64,000 nucleotides of DNA from Thecamonas trahens ATCC 50062 (lineage: Eukaryota; Apusozoa; Apusomonadida; Apusomonadidae). Shown in pieces: positions 32,160-42,989 of the stretch. The position numbers were made by a program, and so were the translations under genes. The notes below the pieces were generated by a model that saw nothing but the letters and a program-made list of their open reading frames with translations, did not search any database and was not told the DNA's origin. The DNA is taken from positions 458,630-522,629 of the forward strand of contig NW_013657673.1 of the NCBI RefSeq assembly GCF_000142905.1, written 5' to 3'. Each line of letters opens with the position of its first letter. Position 1 is the stretch's first letter.

Positions 32160-33659
32160 ATGTCGATAGAGTCTCGGGTGGTGGGGCTCGGCAAGGGGGT
32201 GCCTCGTGATCCCTATGCCTTTCAGGAGGTAGGTAGGGTGGTGGTGTGTGTGTGTGTGTGCGGAGGGAGGAGGGGGAGCTGACGGTCACGGGGGACAGGC
32301 ATGGGCACAGACTTATGGAGGAAGGATGCGATGGGTGCAATGGACGGCAACTTGAACTCGGACACGACTTGATGGTCACAGTCGAATGAGGATGCGGTGC
32401 TGATTGCGGTCACGCTGCTGCGGAGACCAAAGGGCGAGACGAGCGAAGAGGCCGAGGCACTGGCGATGGCCAAGGCGATGGGCAAGGCGGCCAAGGACAA
32501 GGGCGAGAAGCTGCCACCGATGGAAGCCATCGAGGACGTCGATGGCTCGTTTATCGTGACAAGCGGCGGCACAATGCTGGACGTGGCCAGGGCGTGGGGC
32601 GTGCAGCGGGTGTTTGTGACGGTGACCGGCAACGCGGCGGCATTGGCAAGAGCGCGTTTGGATCTCGAATCTGGCGCAGGCGCGGGCGATGATGCTGGCG
32701 ACAACGAGCTGGCGGCAGTCATGATCCACTTTCGCGACGTGCGGACCGGGGTCGAGGTCAAGGACCGCAAGTACCGGTTCAAAAAGTACCGCCAGTGCTT
32801 TGTTGGATCCGAGGCGGTCGACTTTCTTGTCGACAACGGGTACGTAGCGTCGCGGTTCGAGGCTGTCGAGCTGGGCGAGAAGATGCGGGCGGCCGGCCTG
32901 TTTTCGCACGTGGTCGACGACCACGGGTTCAAGGACGACAAGCTGTTCTACGCCTTTGACCCCGACTTTGTCATTCAGACAACATCATACTCGATCTTAG
33001 ACACGCAGTCGGCGGCGGCGGCTTCGGCAGCCAAGCTCTCGCTCGCCAAGTACGACTCGCTTGTCGGGACCGCCGAATGGGACGAGCTCGCCGAGGCTGC
33101 GACCCAGCAGTTGCTCGACATCGGGGTCGAGCTGCGGCGGCTGGAGCTGGCCGGCGAGTCGGCGCCGCAGGAGCGGCTGGCGGTGACCTCGACGCTGGAC
33201 AAGGTCAAGGCCGTTGTCAGCAAGCTCGAGGGTGCCGTCTCCGGAAAGGGCATCAAGGACGCCGAGGCCAGGCGCCGGACAGCGGCGCTGGCTCGGCTGA
33301 CCTCGCGCCTGTTCGAGGCCAAGCGCCAGTTCTCTGAGCTGCGCCAGGCGCACCGCCCACCCGAGACGAGCTCGTCGTACGACTGGAGCGCAGGCTCGTC
33401 GTCGGGCGTGCTCCAAGCCCACGAGTACGACGAGACCGAGACCGAGGAGCTGCTCATGCTCCAGCGCCAGATCATCGCAGCACAGGATGCAGGACTAGAG
33501 GAGCTGTCCAAGACGCTGGAGCGGCAGATCAAGATCGGGCGCCTCATTGGCGAGGAGCTCGACCGACAGAACGAGCTACTCGACACGCTCGTCACCCACG
33601 TCGACGCCACCCAGGACCGGCTCACCGACGCCCAGATCGATATGGACAACCTGCTGTAG
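32160..33659 (+). CDS. DEP domain fused to a soluble Qc-type SNARE (Vam7-like)
   Basis: A 448-residue protein in two exons: 32160-32228 (MSIESRVVGLGKGVPRDPYA...) and 32382-33659. Residues ~137-212 are a DEP domain: VMIHFRDVRTGVEVKDRKY, CFVGSEAVDFLVDNGYVAS, ending DDKLFYAF. Residues ~378-446 form a t-SNARE helix: QDAGLEELSKTLERQ, then IGRLIGEELDRQNELLDTL with the glutamine of the zero layer, then VDATQDRLTDAQIDMDNLL. The spacing matches Qc SNAREs such as syntaxin-8, SYP5/7 and yeast Vam7. There is no transmembrane helix; the protein stops right after the SNARE, as in Vam7, which is recruited by a PX domain. Here DEP takes that place. The N-terminal ~130 residues are unrecognised. Endosome/vacuole fusion is inferred. 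Confidence 0.82.
32229..32381 (+). other. Intron of the DEP-SNARE gene
   Basis: 153-nt intron, GTAGGT donor and GGTCACAG acceptor, phase 0 on both sides. It carries a TG repeat and a G-rich stretch. Without it there is no ATG in the main frame, which supports the splice. Confidence 0.75.
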
Positions 33660-33700
33660 GCCGCGGTCGGCGAGGCGGCGGAGAGTAAAACGCGCGCAAA

Positions 33701-34678
33701 CTACAGCTCGGACGAGTACTCGGTCGAGAGCGACGAGAGGCCTTGGGCAGGCGCGGGCGCCCGAGAAGGGAGCCTCTGCACGGCCGCCGGCGAGATCGTG
33801 TCTGGCCAGGCGAGCGAGAGCGCAACGAGCCAGTCAAGGACGAGGCGGACGTCGCCGGTGTCAAGTTCGTTGAGCACGTCTGCAAATGTCATGTGCGAGC
33901 CCGAGATCCGCGCCAGCATGGCCCGAGCGCCACGCCGGCACGCTCGCTCCTCCTTAGCAGTCAGGGCAAGAGCTGCGGCGCCGATGCGGGGCAGAGCAGC
34001 CGAGGCGAGGAGCCAGTCGCCACCGGGCGGGCCGACGGCCAGCCGCTTGATGTTCCGCACAATGGCAGCAAGGGCAGAGGCAAGCTCAGCCCCGTCAACT
34101 GCGCCGCGGACCTTGCCGTGGAAGACCGTCGTCATGCGGTCGACCTTGTGCGGCCGGGTCTTGTCGTCGAGCATGGCGGCGAACATGGTGAGCTCGGTGA
34201 GGCGGACGCTCTTGCTCTTGCTCTCGCCGTCAGCGTCAGCAAAGAGCGCAAACAGAGCCCGGCCGAGGCGACGGGCATCGAGCGAGGCGCGCAGGCTGCG
34301 GCAAGCCATTCGCTGCGCCCACGCCGTCCCTTCGCTCTCGCTGCTGTCGCTGGAGCTCCCGTCAAGGCGGCCGCTCGCCGAGGCGCTACCGAGCTCAAAC
34401 AGGCCTTCGTCGTCGAGTTCGGCAAGGGCGCGACCAGAGCCTGGACCCTTTGTCCGCGTCACGACAATGTCGATGGTTTTCAGCTTGCGCTGTGCCGGCA
34501 GCTCGGGATGATCGAGGACATAGCCAACAGCGTCGACAAAGACAGATCGGTCAAAGCACTCGCCGCCGGCCGACTTGAGGGCCATGACGAGGGCCACAAA
34601 CTCATCACGACCAAAAACAGTCCTTCGCTCGAGCCTCCGCTTTGGTATTTGCGGAAGTGAGGACGCGATAGCGCCCAT
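33701..34678 (-). CDS. EF-hand-like protein with N-terminal myristoylation motif
   Basis: A 325-residue protein, not assigned to a named family. It starts MGAIASSLPQ, a good N-myristoylation context (Gly2, Ser6/7). The fold suggests calcineurin-B/NCS-type helices: RDEFVALVMALKSAGGECFD, LGRALFALFADADGESKSKS with an acidic loop (DADGE) that is longer than a 12-residue EF loop, and KVRGAVDGAELASALAAIVR. None of the loops is canonical, so calcium binding is doubtful. A Ser/acidic linker (GSSSDSSESEG) splits the halves. It converges on the DEP-SNARE gene, 41 bp apart. Confidence 0.65.
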   Translation of the reverse strand: MGAIASSLPQIPKRRLERRTVFGRDEFVALVMALKSAGGECFDRSVFVDAVGYVLDHPELPAQRKLKTIDIVVTRTKGPGSGRALAELDDEGLFELGSASASGRLDGSSSDSSESEGTAWAQRMACRSLRASLDARRLGRALFALFADADGESKSKSVRLTELTMFAAMLDDKTRPHKVDRMTTVFHGKVRGAVDGAELASALAAIVRNIKRLAVGPPGGDWLLASAALPRIGAAALALTAKEERACRRGARAMLARISGSHMTFADVLNELDTGDVRLVLDWLVALSLAWPDTISPAAVQRLPSRAPAPAQGLSSLSTEYSSEL

Positions 34679-35100
34679 ATACCACGATCACCTGTGCGTC
34701 AAGTGTTGCTGCAGCGTGGAGAGCTTGAGAAGATCTGGCCAGCCATGAGCCCATTAGCGCCGCTCGCGGCGACGATAATGAGGAAGATCGGCTGCTTCTG
34801 CTGCTGCTGGCGTTGGTGTGGGTGGCATTGGTCTTACTTTCACTGCCGATGGCGAGTCAAAGTGCCGTGATGCGCGAAACGTGTCCAAGATCAAGTCCAA
34901 GCCAAGCCGAGTTGCGCTCCCGCAGAGGGCGAGGGTAGCGAGTGGGGGCTGAGTGCGACCATCTTTGGCGCCATGTTCCGCAGCAGCACGCCCCCCCCCC
35001 CCCCCGGCCACCCCCCCCAACCCGCCCCTCCCACCTCACCCCGACACTTCCTCTTCCTCCAACTCTAAGGTGGGGGTCTCTGGTGGAGCTGGTGTGTGAC
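34679..35100. other. Divergent intergenic region with C-run
   Basis: About 420 bp between two divergent genes, with CTG repeats near 34795 and a C-run at 34989-35004 followed by pyrimidine-rich sequence. No gene seen. Confidence 0.4.
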
Positions 35101-36520
35101 ATGGCGGTGACATTGCTGTGGTGGCTAGGTCTGGAGGTCCATGACGGGAGCGGAGAAGGCGAGACCGATGGGACTGGTGGCGATGGAGGAGTTGTGGAGG
35201 AGGTACGTCGAGAGAGAGAGAGAGAGAGACAGAGAGACAGAGAGAGTAAAAGGTGGGGAAAAGGGGAGGGGATGGGGAGGAGGGAGGCTCACTTACGGAT
35301 GATGGTGCTCGCTGGGCCTGGGTGCAGATCGATGGTCTGATGGCTGAGTTGCAGATGGTCGAGGAGCGGATCGGGCGGCTGGTGGCGGCAGAGGCACAGG
35401 CTGCGGCCGAGGAAGTGGCAATGGCAGAGGCTGCAGCAGAGCGAGCTGTGGCAGAAGCAAAGTGGCGGCGGCGGTGGCGGCAACTGCAAAGGCTGAGGCT
35501 GAGGCTGCTGCGGCAGAGATGGAGGGAGGATCGCGCAGTGTCCGCTTTGCTGAGACGGCTGCGTCGTCATCCGCGACGCCGGTGCGCGGAAAGTCGGTCG
35601 ATGTGTCGGGTGCAGACTCGCCGTCGGGCAAAGAGTACCCAGCAACGCCGTTCCCGGACGCGGGCGATGCAACAGCGTTCCCGCGGTCGAGCTCGGTCGA
35701 TGTGTCGGGCGCAGACTCGCCGTCGGGCAAAGAGTACCCGGCGACGCCGTTCCCGGACGCGGGCGATGCAACAGTGTTCCCGCGGTCGAGCTCGGTCGAT
35801 GTGTCGGGCGCAGATTCGCCGTCGGGCAAAGAGTACCCGGCGACGCCGTTCCCGGACGCGGGCGATGCAACAGCGTTCCCGCGGTCGAGCTCGGTCGATG
35901 TGTCGGGCGCAGACTCGCCGTCGGGCAACGAGTACCCGGCGACGCTGGTTCCCAATGCCAACGAGAGCGAAGAGAACCGGTCTCCGGACACACCCTCGGC
36001 TGGGGCGCTCAGCCCGGACGAACTCGCTACCGAGATGCTGCTCGGAGCCGGCGCGACGCCGACCAAGGTGCAGACGAGCAAGACTCGACCCGAGAACCAG
36101 ACTCCGCTGCGGACACCGCTGCGGCCGACGCCGCGTCCGTTTATCTTTGCCCAGCGCTCATTGGGCCGCTCCCCGCGCTCGCCATGGGAGCTGCCGCCGT
36201 TCCAGCCGTCGCCGGCCAAGACCCCGGTCCTGCCAGCGTGGGACGCTCACGTTCCGACGAGCAGCTACGATGCATCGGCAAGCTATGCCACACCCAAGCG
36301 ACCATCCCGAGTGGCGGTTGATGCCGATGTAGGTGACGACGCTCTGTACCAGCTCGGCACGCCCATGGTCACGCCGTCGTCGGCCCGCCACGCCCGCTAC
36401 GCCTACACACCAGCCAAGCTCCAATCCGCCCGTAAGCCGGCCATCGCCCTCGACCCGTCGCTGATGGCCTCGATCTCCTCGCTTCCCATCGACGAGCCAG
36501 ACTCGCTCTTTGCTCTATGA
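35101..36520 (+). CDS. SP/TP-rich repeat protein, function unknown
   Basis: Two exons: 35101-35202 (MAVTLLWWLGLEVHDGSGEG...) and 35328-36520, joined in phase 0 through GTACGT...GGTGCAG (125-nt intron with an AGAGAG tract). One base is missing at 35462, joining ERAVAEA-K to [19 protein letters not shown]; corrected length is 431 residues. After a short coiled coil comes EGGSRSVRFAE and a 33-residue repeat, three full copies plus one partial (35594-35948), each with DSPSGKEYPATPFPD. The rest is crowded with SP and TP sites (SPDTPSAGALSP, TPLRTPLRPTPRP, FQPSPAKTP). Such density suggests regulation by proline-directed kinases (CDK or MAPK). No domain or relative recognised. Confidence 0.65.
35594..35948 (+). 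repeat. 99-bp coding tandem repeat (33 residues), about 3.6 copies
   Basis: Units start at 35594, 35693, 35792 and 35891 and differ by only a few bases. Each encodes SVDVSGADSPSGKEYPATPF plus 13 more residues. The near identity indicates recent expansion. Confidence 0.9.
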
Positions 36521-36741
36521 CCGCCCCCCCCCCCCCCCCTGGTAAAGTTCACGTACCCTTGACTGTACGCCCATCGTCTGTTTCCCTGCACGACCAAATT
36601 TTCCCCGCCCCCACCCCCGCAACGAGTCCGATCGACCAACCCCCACGCACCCACGACTCGCCCTCCCCCTAACCCCCGCCCTCCCACCCGCACCTTGCGC
36701 ACAGTCAGCTTCGTGCGCCCACATCCCGTCGAGCTCGGAAC

Positions 36742-38120
36742 ATGGACGGCAGCGGACCTCTGTCGCGCATTTCAGGAGCCCACCATGTGGTCAAGGTCCA
36801 CTTTCCGGACCACTCGCGAGAGCTGACGCTGAGAGCCGACGAGGCAACGACCGTGGCGGCGGTACTGGAGATGGCTGGCGACAAGATGGGCATGCCTACG
36901 GATGTGGTCTCTAACTACTTCTCCATCTGGCTGGTGGCGCCTTCAACGGCAGAAGACTCGCCGCGACTCGAGCTGTTTCTCCCGCAGGCGCTCCGCATCT
37001 CACCGCTGGCCACGGCTTGGAAGGGCCTCGTCCATCACTACCGCGGGCTGGGCATGGCCGATGCAGGCGCTTTTCTTGAGCTCCGCAAGTCGCCGCGGCT
37101 GACGCTTGACGAAGAGCTGGCCATCGAGCATCCGATTGCTCTCAACATGCTCTATTGCGAGGCGCTGGACAACATCCGCAACTCGACCTTTGCCGTCTCT
37201 TCCAAGGATGCCATCGCCCTAGCCGGCATGGTCTTCCACATCGAGCTTGGCGCGTTCTCGGGCGAGACCCACATCAAGGGCTACTACACTCGCAGGCTCA
37301 TTGAGGTCCTGCCAACTCAGATCTGCGAGTCGTCCAAGTTCAACGTCGACAAGTTTGAGAGCAAGGTTCTCGCCGCCCACGCCTCACACGGCCGGTCCTC
37401 GCGCCTCCTCACCAAGCTCCAGTTCCTGGAGCGGGTTCGCGAGCTGGCGAGCCCGATCTACGGCGCGCAGCTCTTTGTCTGTGACGTTGCTGTTAATGAC
37501 GGGTTCACCAAGGGCCTCAAGACTGGCGACACAAGCATTGTGGCGGTCTCGGCCGACTCCCTCGCCTTTCTTGCTGGTCCGCTTCATGCCCACAAGGTGG
37601 TGGCGAGCTTTCCCCTTGGACTCAGCAGCGAGAGTGACGAGAGCGTGAGCGTGGCCGTGACCAGTGAGGACACCGGCCTTGTCCTTACCTTCACCTCGGT
37701 CAAGGTCGGAAAAAAGGGCCAGACAACAAGCAGCCTCGCGGTATCCAGCAAGGAGGCGTATCTGCTTGCACGCCGGCTGCCGCGCGAGCTGGTGACAAGC
37801 GTGCCAAACTCGATGTACGCGGTGACGGCGACGCCGACTGGCGAGGTCGAGTCGCTCGAGGAGCTCATCTGCGATCTCGAGTTCATCCCTGCTGCTGCTG
37901 ATGCCGAGCCGAGTGAGGTGTGTGTCTCGGTTGCGACGAGCACGTCGCCGTCGCTGTCGCCGCCGGTTGATTCGCCAGCGCCGCCGGCACCACCGGCGCC
38001 GCCCACACCGCAGACGCTGACTGCGACCGGCTCGGGCTCGGGCTCGGGCTCGGGGACAGGAGAGCGGGCCAAGTCTGCCGGAAAGGGCAAGTCGGAGATC
38101 AGCTCTGACTCTGTTTCCGA

Positions 38121-38173
<53 letters not shown>

Positions 38174-40577
38174 ACTCAAGCTCGAGTGGCTCCAGCTCGG
38201 ACTCGGGCGTTGCCGACGGGTCCGGCGGCGCAGCAGGCTCGGCGAGTCTAGCCAGCGTGGCGATGCTCAAGGTCCGGTCATCGCGGAAGAAGCGGCGAGT
38301 TGAGAGCGCCAACGCCGACTTGCGCGACATGCTGAAGGAAAAGGCGACGGCGATGCGCGAGCGACGGGTGCGAGAGTCTGCAGCAGTGACCATCCAGCAG
38401 GCGTGGCGCGGGTACCTCTCGCGTCAGCGGCTCGGAGTTCTGGGAGGCATTGTGCGGCGGGTGCTGGACTCGCTAGCGCGGGCGCGTGATCGTGTTCCGG
38501 CGTTTATCTGCTACAATCCGCGCGAAGACCTGCTCTCCAGCGCGTATGTGCGGGCCAAGATCCTCGCGATGGACAAGATCCTCTTGCTCAACCGCATCAC
38601 GTCGCCGTCGGTCCGTGACCCGGAGCTGACGCGTGCCATCCTCTACACCTACCCCAACTACATGTCCGATGCGGGCTTTCTCAACTACCTCAAGCTGCGG
38701 TTCGGATCGAACCCTGGGCCTGCCCGCGACGAGCTGCTTGATCTGCTCGAGGCCACGGCGCCCGAACTGGCGGTGAGCCCGCAGACGCGAGCCGCGCTGC
38801 ACGACGACGCCACGACACGGCTGTACCCGTTCCACAGCGCGACACGCGACGCACTGCAGAATCGAGTTCTTGAGGTCATGGAGTTGTGGTTCAAGCAGCA
38901 CCCGCGGCTGCTGGCCAAGGAGAGCCGGCTCCGCAGCGAGGTGTACGAGGTGCTCACGGCAATGTCAGGCAGTGAGTTTGTGATTCTCGAGGACGTGGTC
39001 GACCCGCTGGCGGTAGTGGCTGAGGAGGCTGGCGAGGCGGGTACGGCGAGCGATGGCGACGTGACGCGCGGGTCGTGTGTGCGGACGCACACGACGCCTG
39101 TGTCGATCGAGGTCGGCGCGCGTGCGCGGCGGCTGACGACAGCGCTGCAGCTCAAGTACGGCGGGATCGGGGTGAACGAGGACGAGGGTGGCGAGGAAGG
39201 CGCGGCCCGGCGCGGACGAAGCGGCTCGCTGGCGACACTGGCGAGCGGCGAGAACGAGGTGGAGATGCCGACGTCGATTTTGCCGCTGGACTCGACCATT
39301 TCCAACGTTATGCAGCTGAGTCCCGTGGAGATCGCGCGGCAGATTACGCTCATGGACTATGACGCGCTGCAGCAGATCGAGCCGCGCGAGTTCCTCAAGC
39401 AACGGTGGGCCAAGAAGAACGCGTCGCTTGTGGCGCCGAACCTCATCACCATGATTGAGAGATTCAACTCTGTGGTGGGATGGGCGGCGAGCGAAGTGTT
39501 GTCTGTGGCGACGTTTGAGGGCCGTGCAGCGGTGATCTGCCGACTGCTCGACGTGGCGTCAGCGGCACGCGCGCTCAACAACTTCTCGGCGCTGATGGCG
39601 ATTGTGTCTGCGCTCGAGTCTGCCGGCATTTCGCGGCTGGGCTTTACGTGGGACGTGGTGCCTGCGGCGTATGTGGAGAAGCTTGCGGATCTCAAGCTAA
39701 CGATGTCGATGGCGTCCAACTACTCCAAGTACCGCGCGGCGCTCAAGGCGGCCGAGGCGCCGTGCGTGCCGTACCTGGGTGTACTCCTGCAGGACCTGAC
39801 GTTTATCGACGACGGCAACGAGGACTTTGTGGACGGCAAGCTGCTCAACGTGGACAAGCAGGCCATGACGGCCAAGGTCATTGACATGATCGTGTCGTTC
39901 CAGGGCGGGCGGTATGCGCTGCAGCCTGTGCTCATCATCGAGCAGTACCTGGCGAATGCAAAGCAGCTGAGCGAGAAGGAGCAGTACGCAGCGTCGCTCG
40001 AGCTCGAGCCGCGCGAGCTGAAGAACTCGCGCAAGATGGGCCACAAGAAGATTGCGTACGTGGATGAGACGGTGACGCAAGAGCGGCTGGCAGACATGAC
40101 GGCCGCGGTGGAGGTCCCGCAGCGGTTTATTTCCGACATGCTGCAGCATCTCCGGGAGCGGACGTTCTCGGCGCGCGAGCTCATCATCAAGAAGGGCGAC
40201 GAGGGCCACTCGATGTTCTTCATTGTGCGCGGGGTGGCCGAGGTCGAGCTCCCGAACGGAGTCAAGATTCCGCTCAACCAGGGCCAGTTCTTCGGCGAGA
40301 TGGCGCTGTTTGCCAACCTCAAGCGCGGGCCAACGTGCGTGCGCGAACGGCGATGCAGGTGCTCGAGCTGACGCGCGAAATGTGTGCCGAGATGCTCGCG
40401 ACTGAGCCACAGCTCGACGCGCAGTTCCGGGCAGTGGTCGAGGCGCGGCAGGAGATGAACGAGGCCATCTCGTCGGATACCAAGAAGGGCAAGAAGAAGG
40501 GCAAGAAGGGCCGGCGCGAGCCTGCCACGCCCAAATGGATGCAGCAGCTGGCGGCATCCGCGAGCGGCCGGCCTTAG
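36742..40577 (+). CDS. FERM-IQ-REM-RasGEF protein with C-terminal cyclic-nucleotide-binding domain
   Basis: Predicted exchange factor for Ras/Rap GTPases. Corrected length 1278 residues. A FERM region (~15-360) has [19 protein letters not shown] and [21 protein letters not shown] Ser-Gly tract (~430-477) and an IQ motif ([15 protein letters not shown], ~549) follow. The REM helix bundle is at ~614-730 ([17 protein letters not shown]). The CDC25-type GEF domain is at ~850-1070: [55 protein letters not shown]. The C-terminal cNMP domain (~1123-1230) reads [20 protein letters not shown] and [18 protein letters not shown], keeping the phosphate-cassette Gly-Glu and Arg. One missing base near 40335 joins KRGPT to [12 protein letters not shown]; uncorrected, the protein would stop at 40371 inside the domain. 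A Lys-rich tail follows. Confidence 0.88.
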
Positions 40578-40681
40578 CCGTTAGCCGCGCAGCTCGATGA
40601 TGGCGTGCACGGCGGCTCGGCCGCCGTCGATGGTGCGTGCGAGAGCGTAGCGGTAAATGAGGCACTCTGCGACTGCGACAA

Positions 40682-42736
40682 TCAGGCGTTTGCGGTAGTG
40701 GACCAGGCGTTGGACTTGTGCTTGGGCACAAAGGTGAACGAGGCCGGAGCCGGGCCGAGGAGCATTTCTGTGATGCGGACCCAGTCTGCTGCGTTGTCGG
40801 AGGCGAGGAGAGTCTCGAGCTCGTTGCGTCCGACAAAGGCCGGCGGGCGGAGGGCCATGTGCTGTGGGAGGACTTCGAGGCAGCCGACAGGGACGTAGCG
40901 GTAGAGGAACGAGAGCCACTCAAGCATGTAGCGGCGCGTGGTCTCGACGCCCTGCGAGTCTGAGCCCCAATGCTTGAGGCCCTCGTTGGCAAAGGAGCGG
41001 AGGATGTCGAAGCGCTCCGATGACGAGATGTCCCAGTGGCGGCGCTCCTTGAGCTCTGTGAAGATCCATGGCTTGATGAGGGCGCCGCGGCCGACCATGA
41101 CCGAGGTGAGGCCCGGCTGGTTCATGTACGCATCGAGCTCCTCGTACGAGTACAGGTCGCCGTTGCCGATGACAGGCAGGTCTGCAGCCTTTGCGGTCTC
41201 GATCATGTAGTCCCATGATGCCTGCTGCGTGTAGCGCTGTGCACGGGTGCGACCGTGAATGGAGACGGCGGCGACGCCGGCGGCGGCCAGCTCCGGCAGC
41301 AGGGTATGGACCATGGGCTCATCCATGCCGAGACGGAGCTTAAATGTGAGCGGGACGTCGAGCATGGTGGCGCCGACGCGAGCGAGCGAGATGATGCGCT
41401 TGCGGCGGGCAAGGAGGCCAGAGCCCATGACCTTGTTGACGACCATGTCGAGCGGGCAACAAGCGTTGATGTCGACAAAGTCGACGTTGAGCTCCGCGGC
41501 ACGCATGGCGGTACAGACCTTGGCAAACTGGTCGACGTAGCCCGAGGCGATCTGGACGCCAAAGATGGACTCTGCCTTGTGGCGGCGGAGGAGCGACCAC
41601 TCTGTGCGGCGGCCTTGGAGGAGCGACGAGGCAATGGCCATCTCGCCGCAGGTGACATCGGCGCCCATGTCGACGGCGACCTTGCGGAACGGCAGGTTGC
41701 CGACGGTAGTGAGCGGGGCTAGGTAAAGCTTGTTGCTAAAGTCGATGCGCTTGCGAACGTCGTCAAAAGGGAGGCCGGTGACCTTGGCGCGGGCGGCGGG
41801 AAAGTCAAACTCACCGGGCCCGGTCTCTGCAGCGGCGGCGGCGGCCTTGACCTCGGCCTGGGCAGCCTTGGCACGGCGCAGGTCGAGCTTGCGGCGGCGG
41901 AGGGCGTGGAAGACCTTGAGCGGGACCTCGTTGCACTCATCGGGAAAGGCGTCAACCTGGGCGGCAAGGTTCTTGTTGGTCACACCGTCGTCCTCGACGT
42001 GGCCGCGGCCCCATCGGCAGGTGAGGCCAAAGCGGCAGAAGCCGTAGGCCTCGAACAGAGGGCATGAGCCCGGAGCGTCGTCTCTGCGATGCTCGGCCAT
42101 CCACTTTGCCAGGTCATGCGAGCGGTTACACTTGTCGCCGAAACGGCAGCTGCCGCGGCCGACAAACAAGACGCAGACCTGATTGGAGCGGTCCTTGACC
42201 ATCGCCTTGCGCATGGCCTTGGTCCGCTTCCCGAAGCCACCGTTTGTCTTGCTGGTCGTCTCGAGATTGGCGGCAGCCAGCGGCGGCGCAGCTGCCGCTG
42301 GTGAGGCTGATGCATGGGCAGGGCTGATGGGAGACTGTTCAGAACCATCGCTCGCCAGCGGCAGATCGGCCGTGCCGCTGTCGTTGCTATCAGCCGGTGC
42401 AGCCGAGCCGTCGATCATCTTGGCCTTCTTTGCCGGCGGAGCCGAGCCAGGAGCAAGCGGGCTAGCGACATGATCAGAAGGCTGCTGTGGAGAGGAAGCC
42501 GACGGCGAGTTTGGTCGCTTGCGGGACGAAGCTGCTGCGAGCGATGACGATGACGATGGTATTGGCGATGATGCTGACGATGACGGCACGGCCGGCTCTG
42601 CGGCGGCGATGTGTTCGGGGCGGACGGGAGCCAGGCCCCTACGGATGAGTTGCTCGGCATGGGGGGTGAGAGCTGTGTTGGAAGGTGCCCACTTGAGGAC
42701 CCGTTCGACGGCTTTGTTGCCCATGAGTTCGCTCAT
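40682..42736 (-). CDS. DUS3L: tRNA-dihydrouridine(47) synthase, DUS3-like, with two CCCH zinc fingers
   Basis: Reduces uridine 47 in tRNA variable loops using FMN and NADPH. The 684-residue protein has two CCCH fingers, C-x8-C-x5-C-x3-H in VCVLFVGRGSCRFGDKCNRS and a second around CPLFEAYGFCRFGLTCRW, the mark of the DUS3 group. The barrel starts NKLYLAPLTTVGNLPFRKVA; the catalytic cysteine sits in DINACCPLDMVVNK. FMN phosphate contacts are expected in VIGNGDLYSYEE and SVMVGRGALIKPW. ATG 42736 (MSELMGNKAVERVLKWAP) is chosen; the upstream extension is His/Pro low complexity. It converges on the RasGEF gene with ~100 bp between. Confidence 0.92.
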   Translation of the reverse strand: MSELMGNKAVERVLKWAPSNTALTPHAEQLIRRGLAPVRPEHIAAAEPAVPSSSASSPIPSSSSSLAAASSRKRPNSPSASSPQQPSDHVASPLAPGSAPPAKKAKMIDGSAAPADSNDSGTADLPLASDGSEQSPISPAHASASPAAAAPPLAAANLETTSKTNGGFGKRTKAMRKAMVKDRSNQVCVLFVGRGSCRFGDKCNRSHDLAKWMAEHRRDDAPGSCPLFEAYGFCRFGLTCRWGRGHVEDDGVTNKNLAAQVDAFPDECNEVPLKVFHALRRRKLDLRRAKAAQAEVKAAAAAAETGPGEFDFPAARAKVTGLPFDDVRKRIDFSNKLYLAPLTTVGNLPFRKVAVDMGADVTCGEMAIASSLLQGRRTEWSLLRRHKAESIFGVQIASGYVDQFAKVCTAMRAAELNVDFVDINACCPLDMVVNKVMGSGLLARRKRIISLARVGATMLDVPLTFKLRLGMDEPMVHTLLPELAAAGVAAVSIHGRTRAQRYTQQASWDYMIETAKAADLPVIGNGDLYSYEELDAYMNQPGLTSVMVGRGALIKPWIFTELKERRHWDISSSERFDILRSFANEGLKHWGSDSQGVETTRRYMLEWLSFLYRYVPVGCLEVLPQHMALRPPAFVGRNELETLLASDNAADWVRITEMLLGPAPASFTFVPKHKSNAWSTTANA

Positions 42737-42989
42737 GGTGTGTGGGAGGGGAGGGGTGGTGGTGGAAGGGGAGGGAGGGGAGGGATGGGGCTGGGGCTGG
42801 GAGGGAGGGGGGGGGAGGGCGATCAGACCGGTGGTAAAGAGATTGGGATGATGGATGGGCGAGAGGGCATGTTTTTGGGCATGGGCGGGATGGGTGGTGA
42901 TGGTGGTGATGATGGTGGTTGTCCCTGGTTTCCATGGTTGACGCAATGGTACAGGGACCGTCGGTCTCTGTTGCCACACTTGATCTCTT

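Noticed and set aside
35594-35948. Tandem repeats considered as a CRISPR array or satellite
   Set aside because: Units are contiguous, in frame, a multiple of three, and have no spacers.
40335-40336. Programmed +1 or -1 frameshifting as explanation for the frame breaks
   Set aside because: Thirteen events of the same sign in unrelated genes, with no shared slippery site or downstream structure; base under-calls are simpler.
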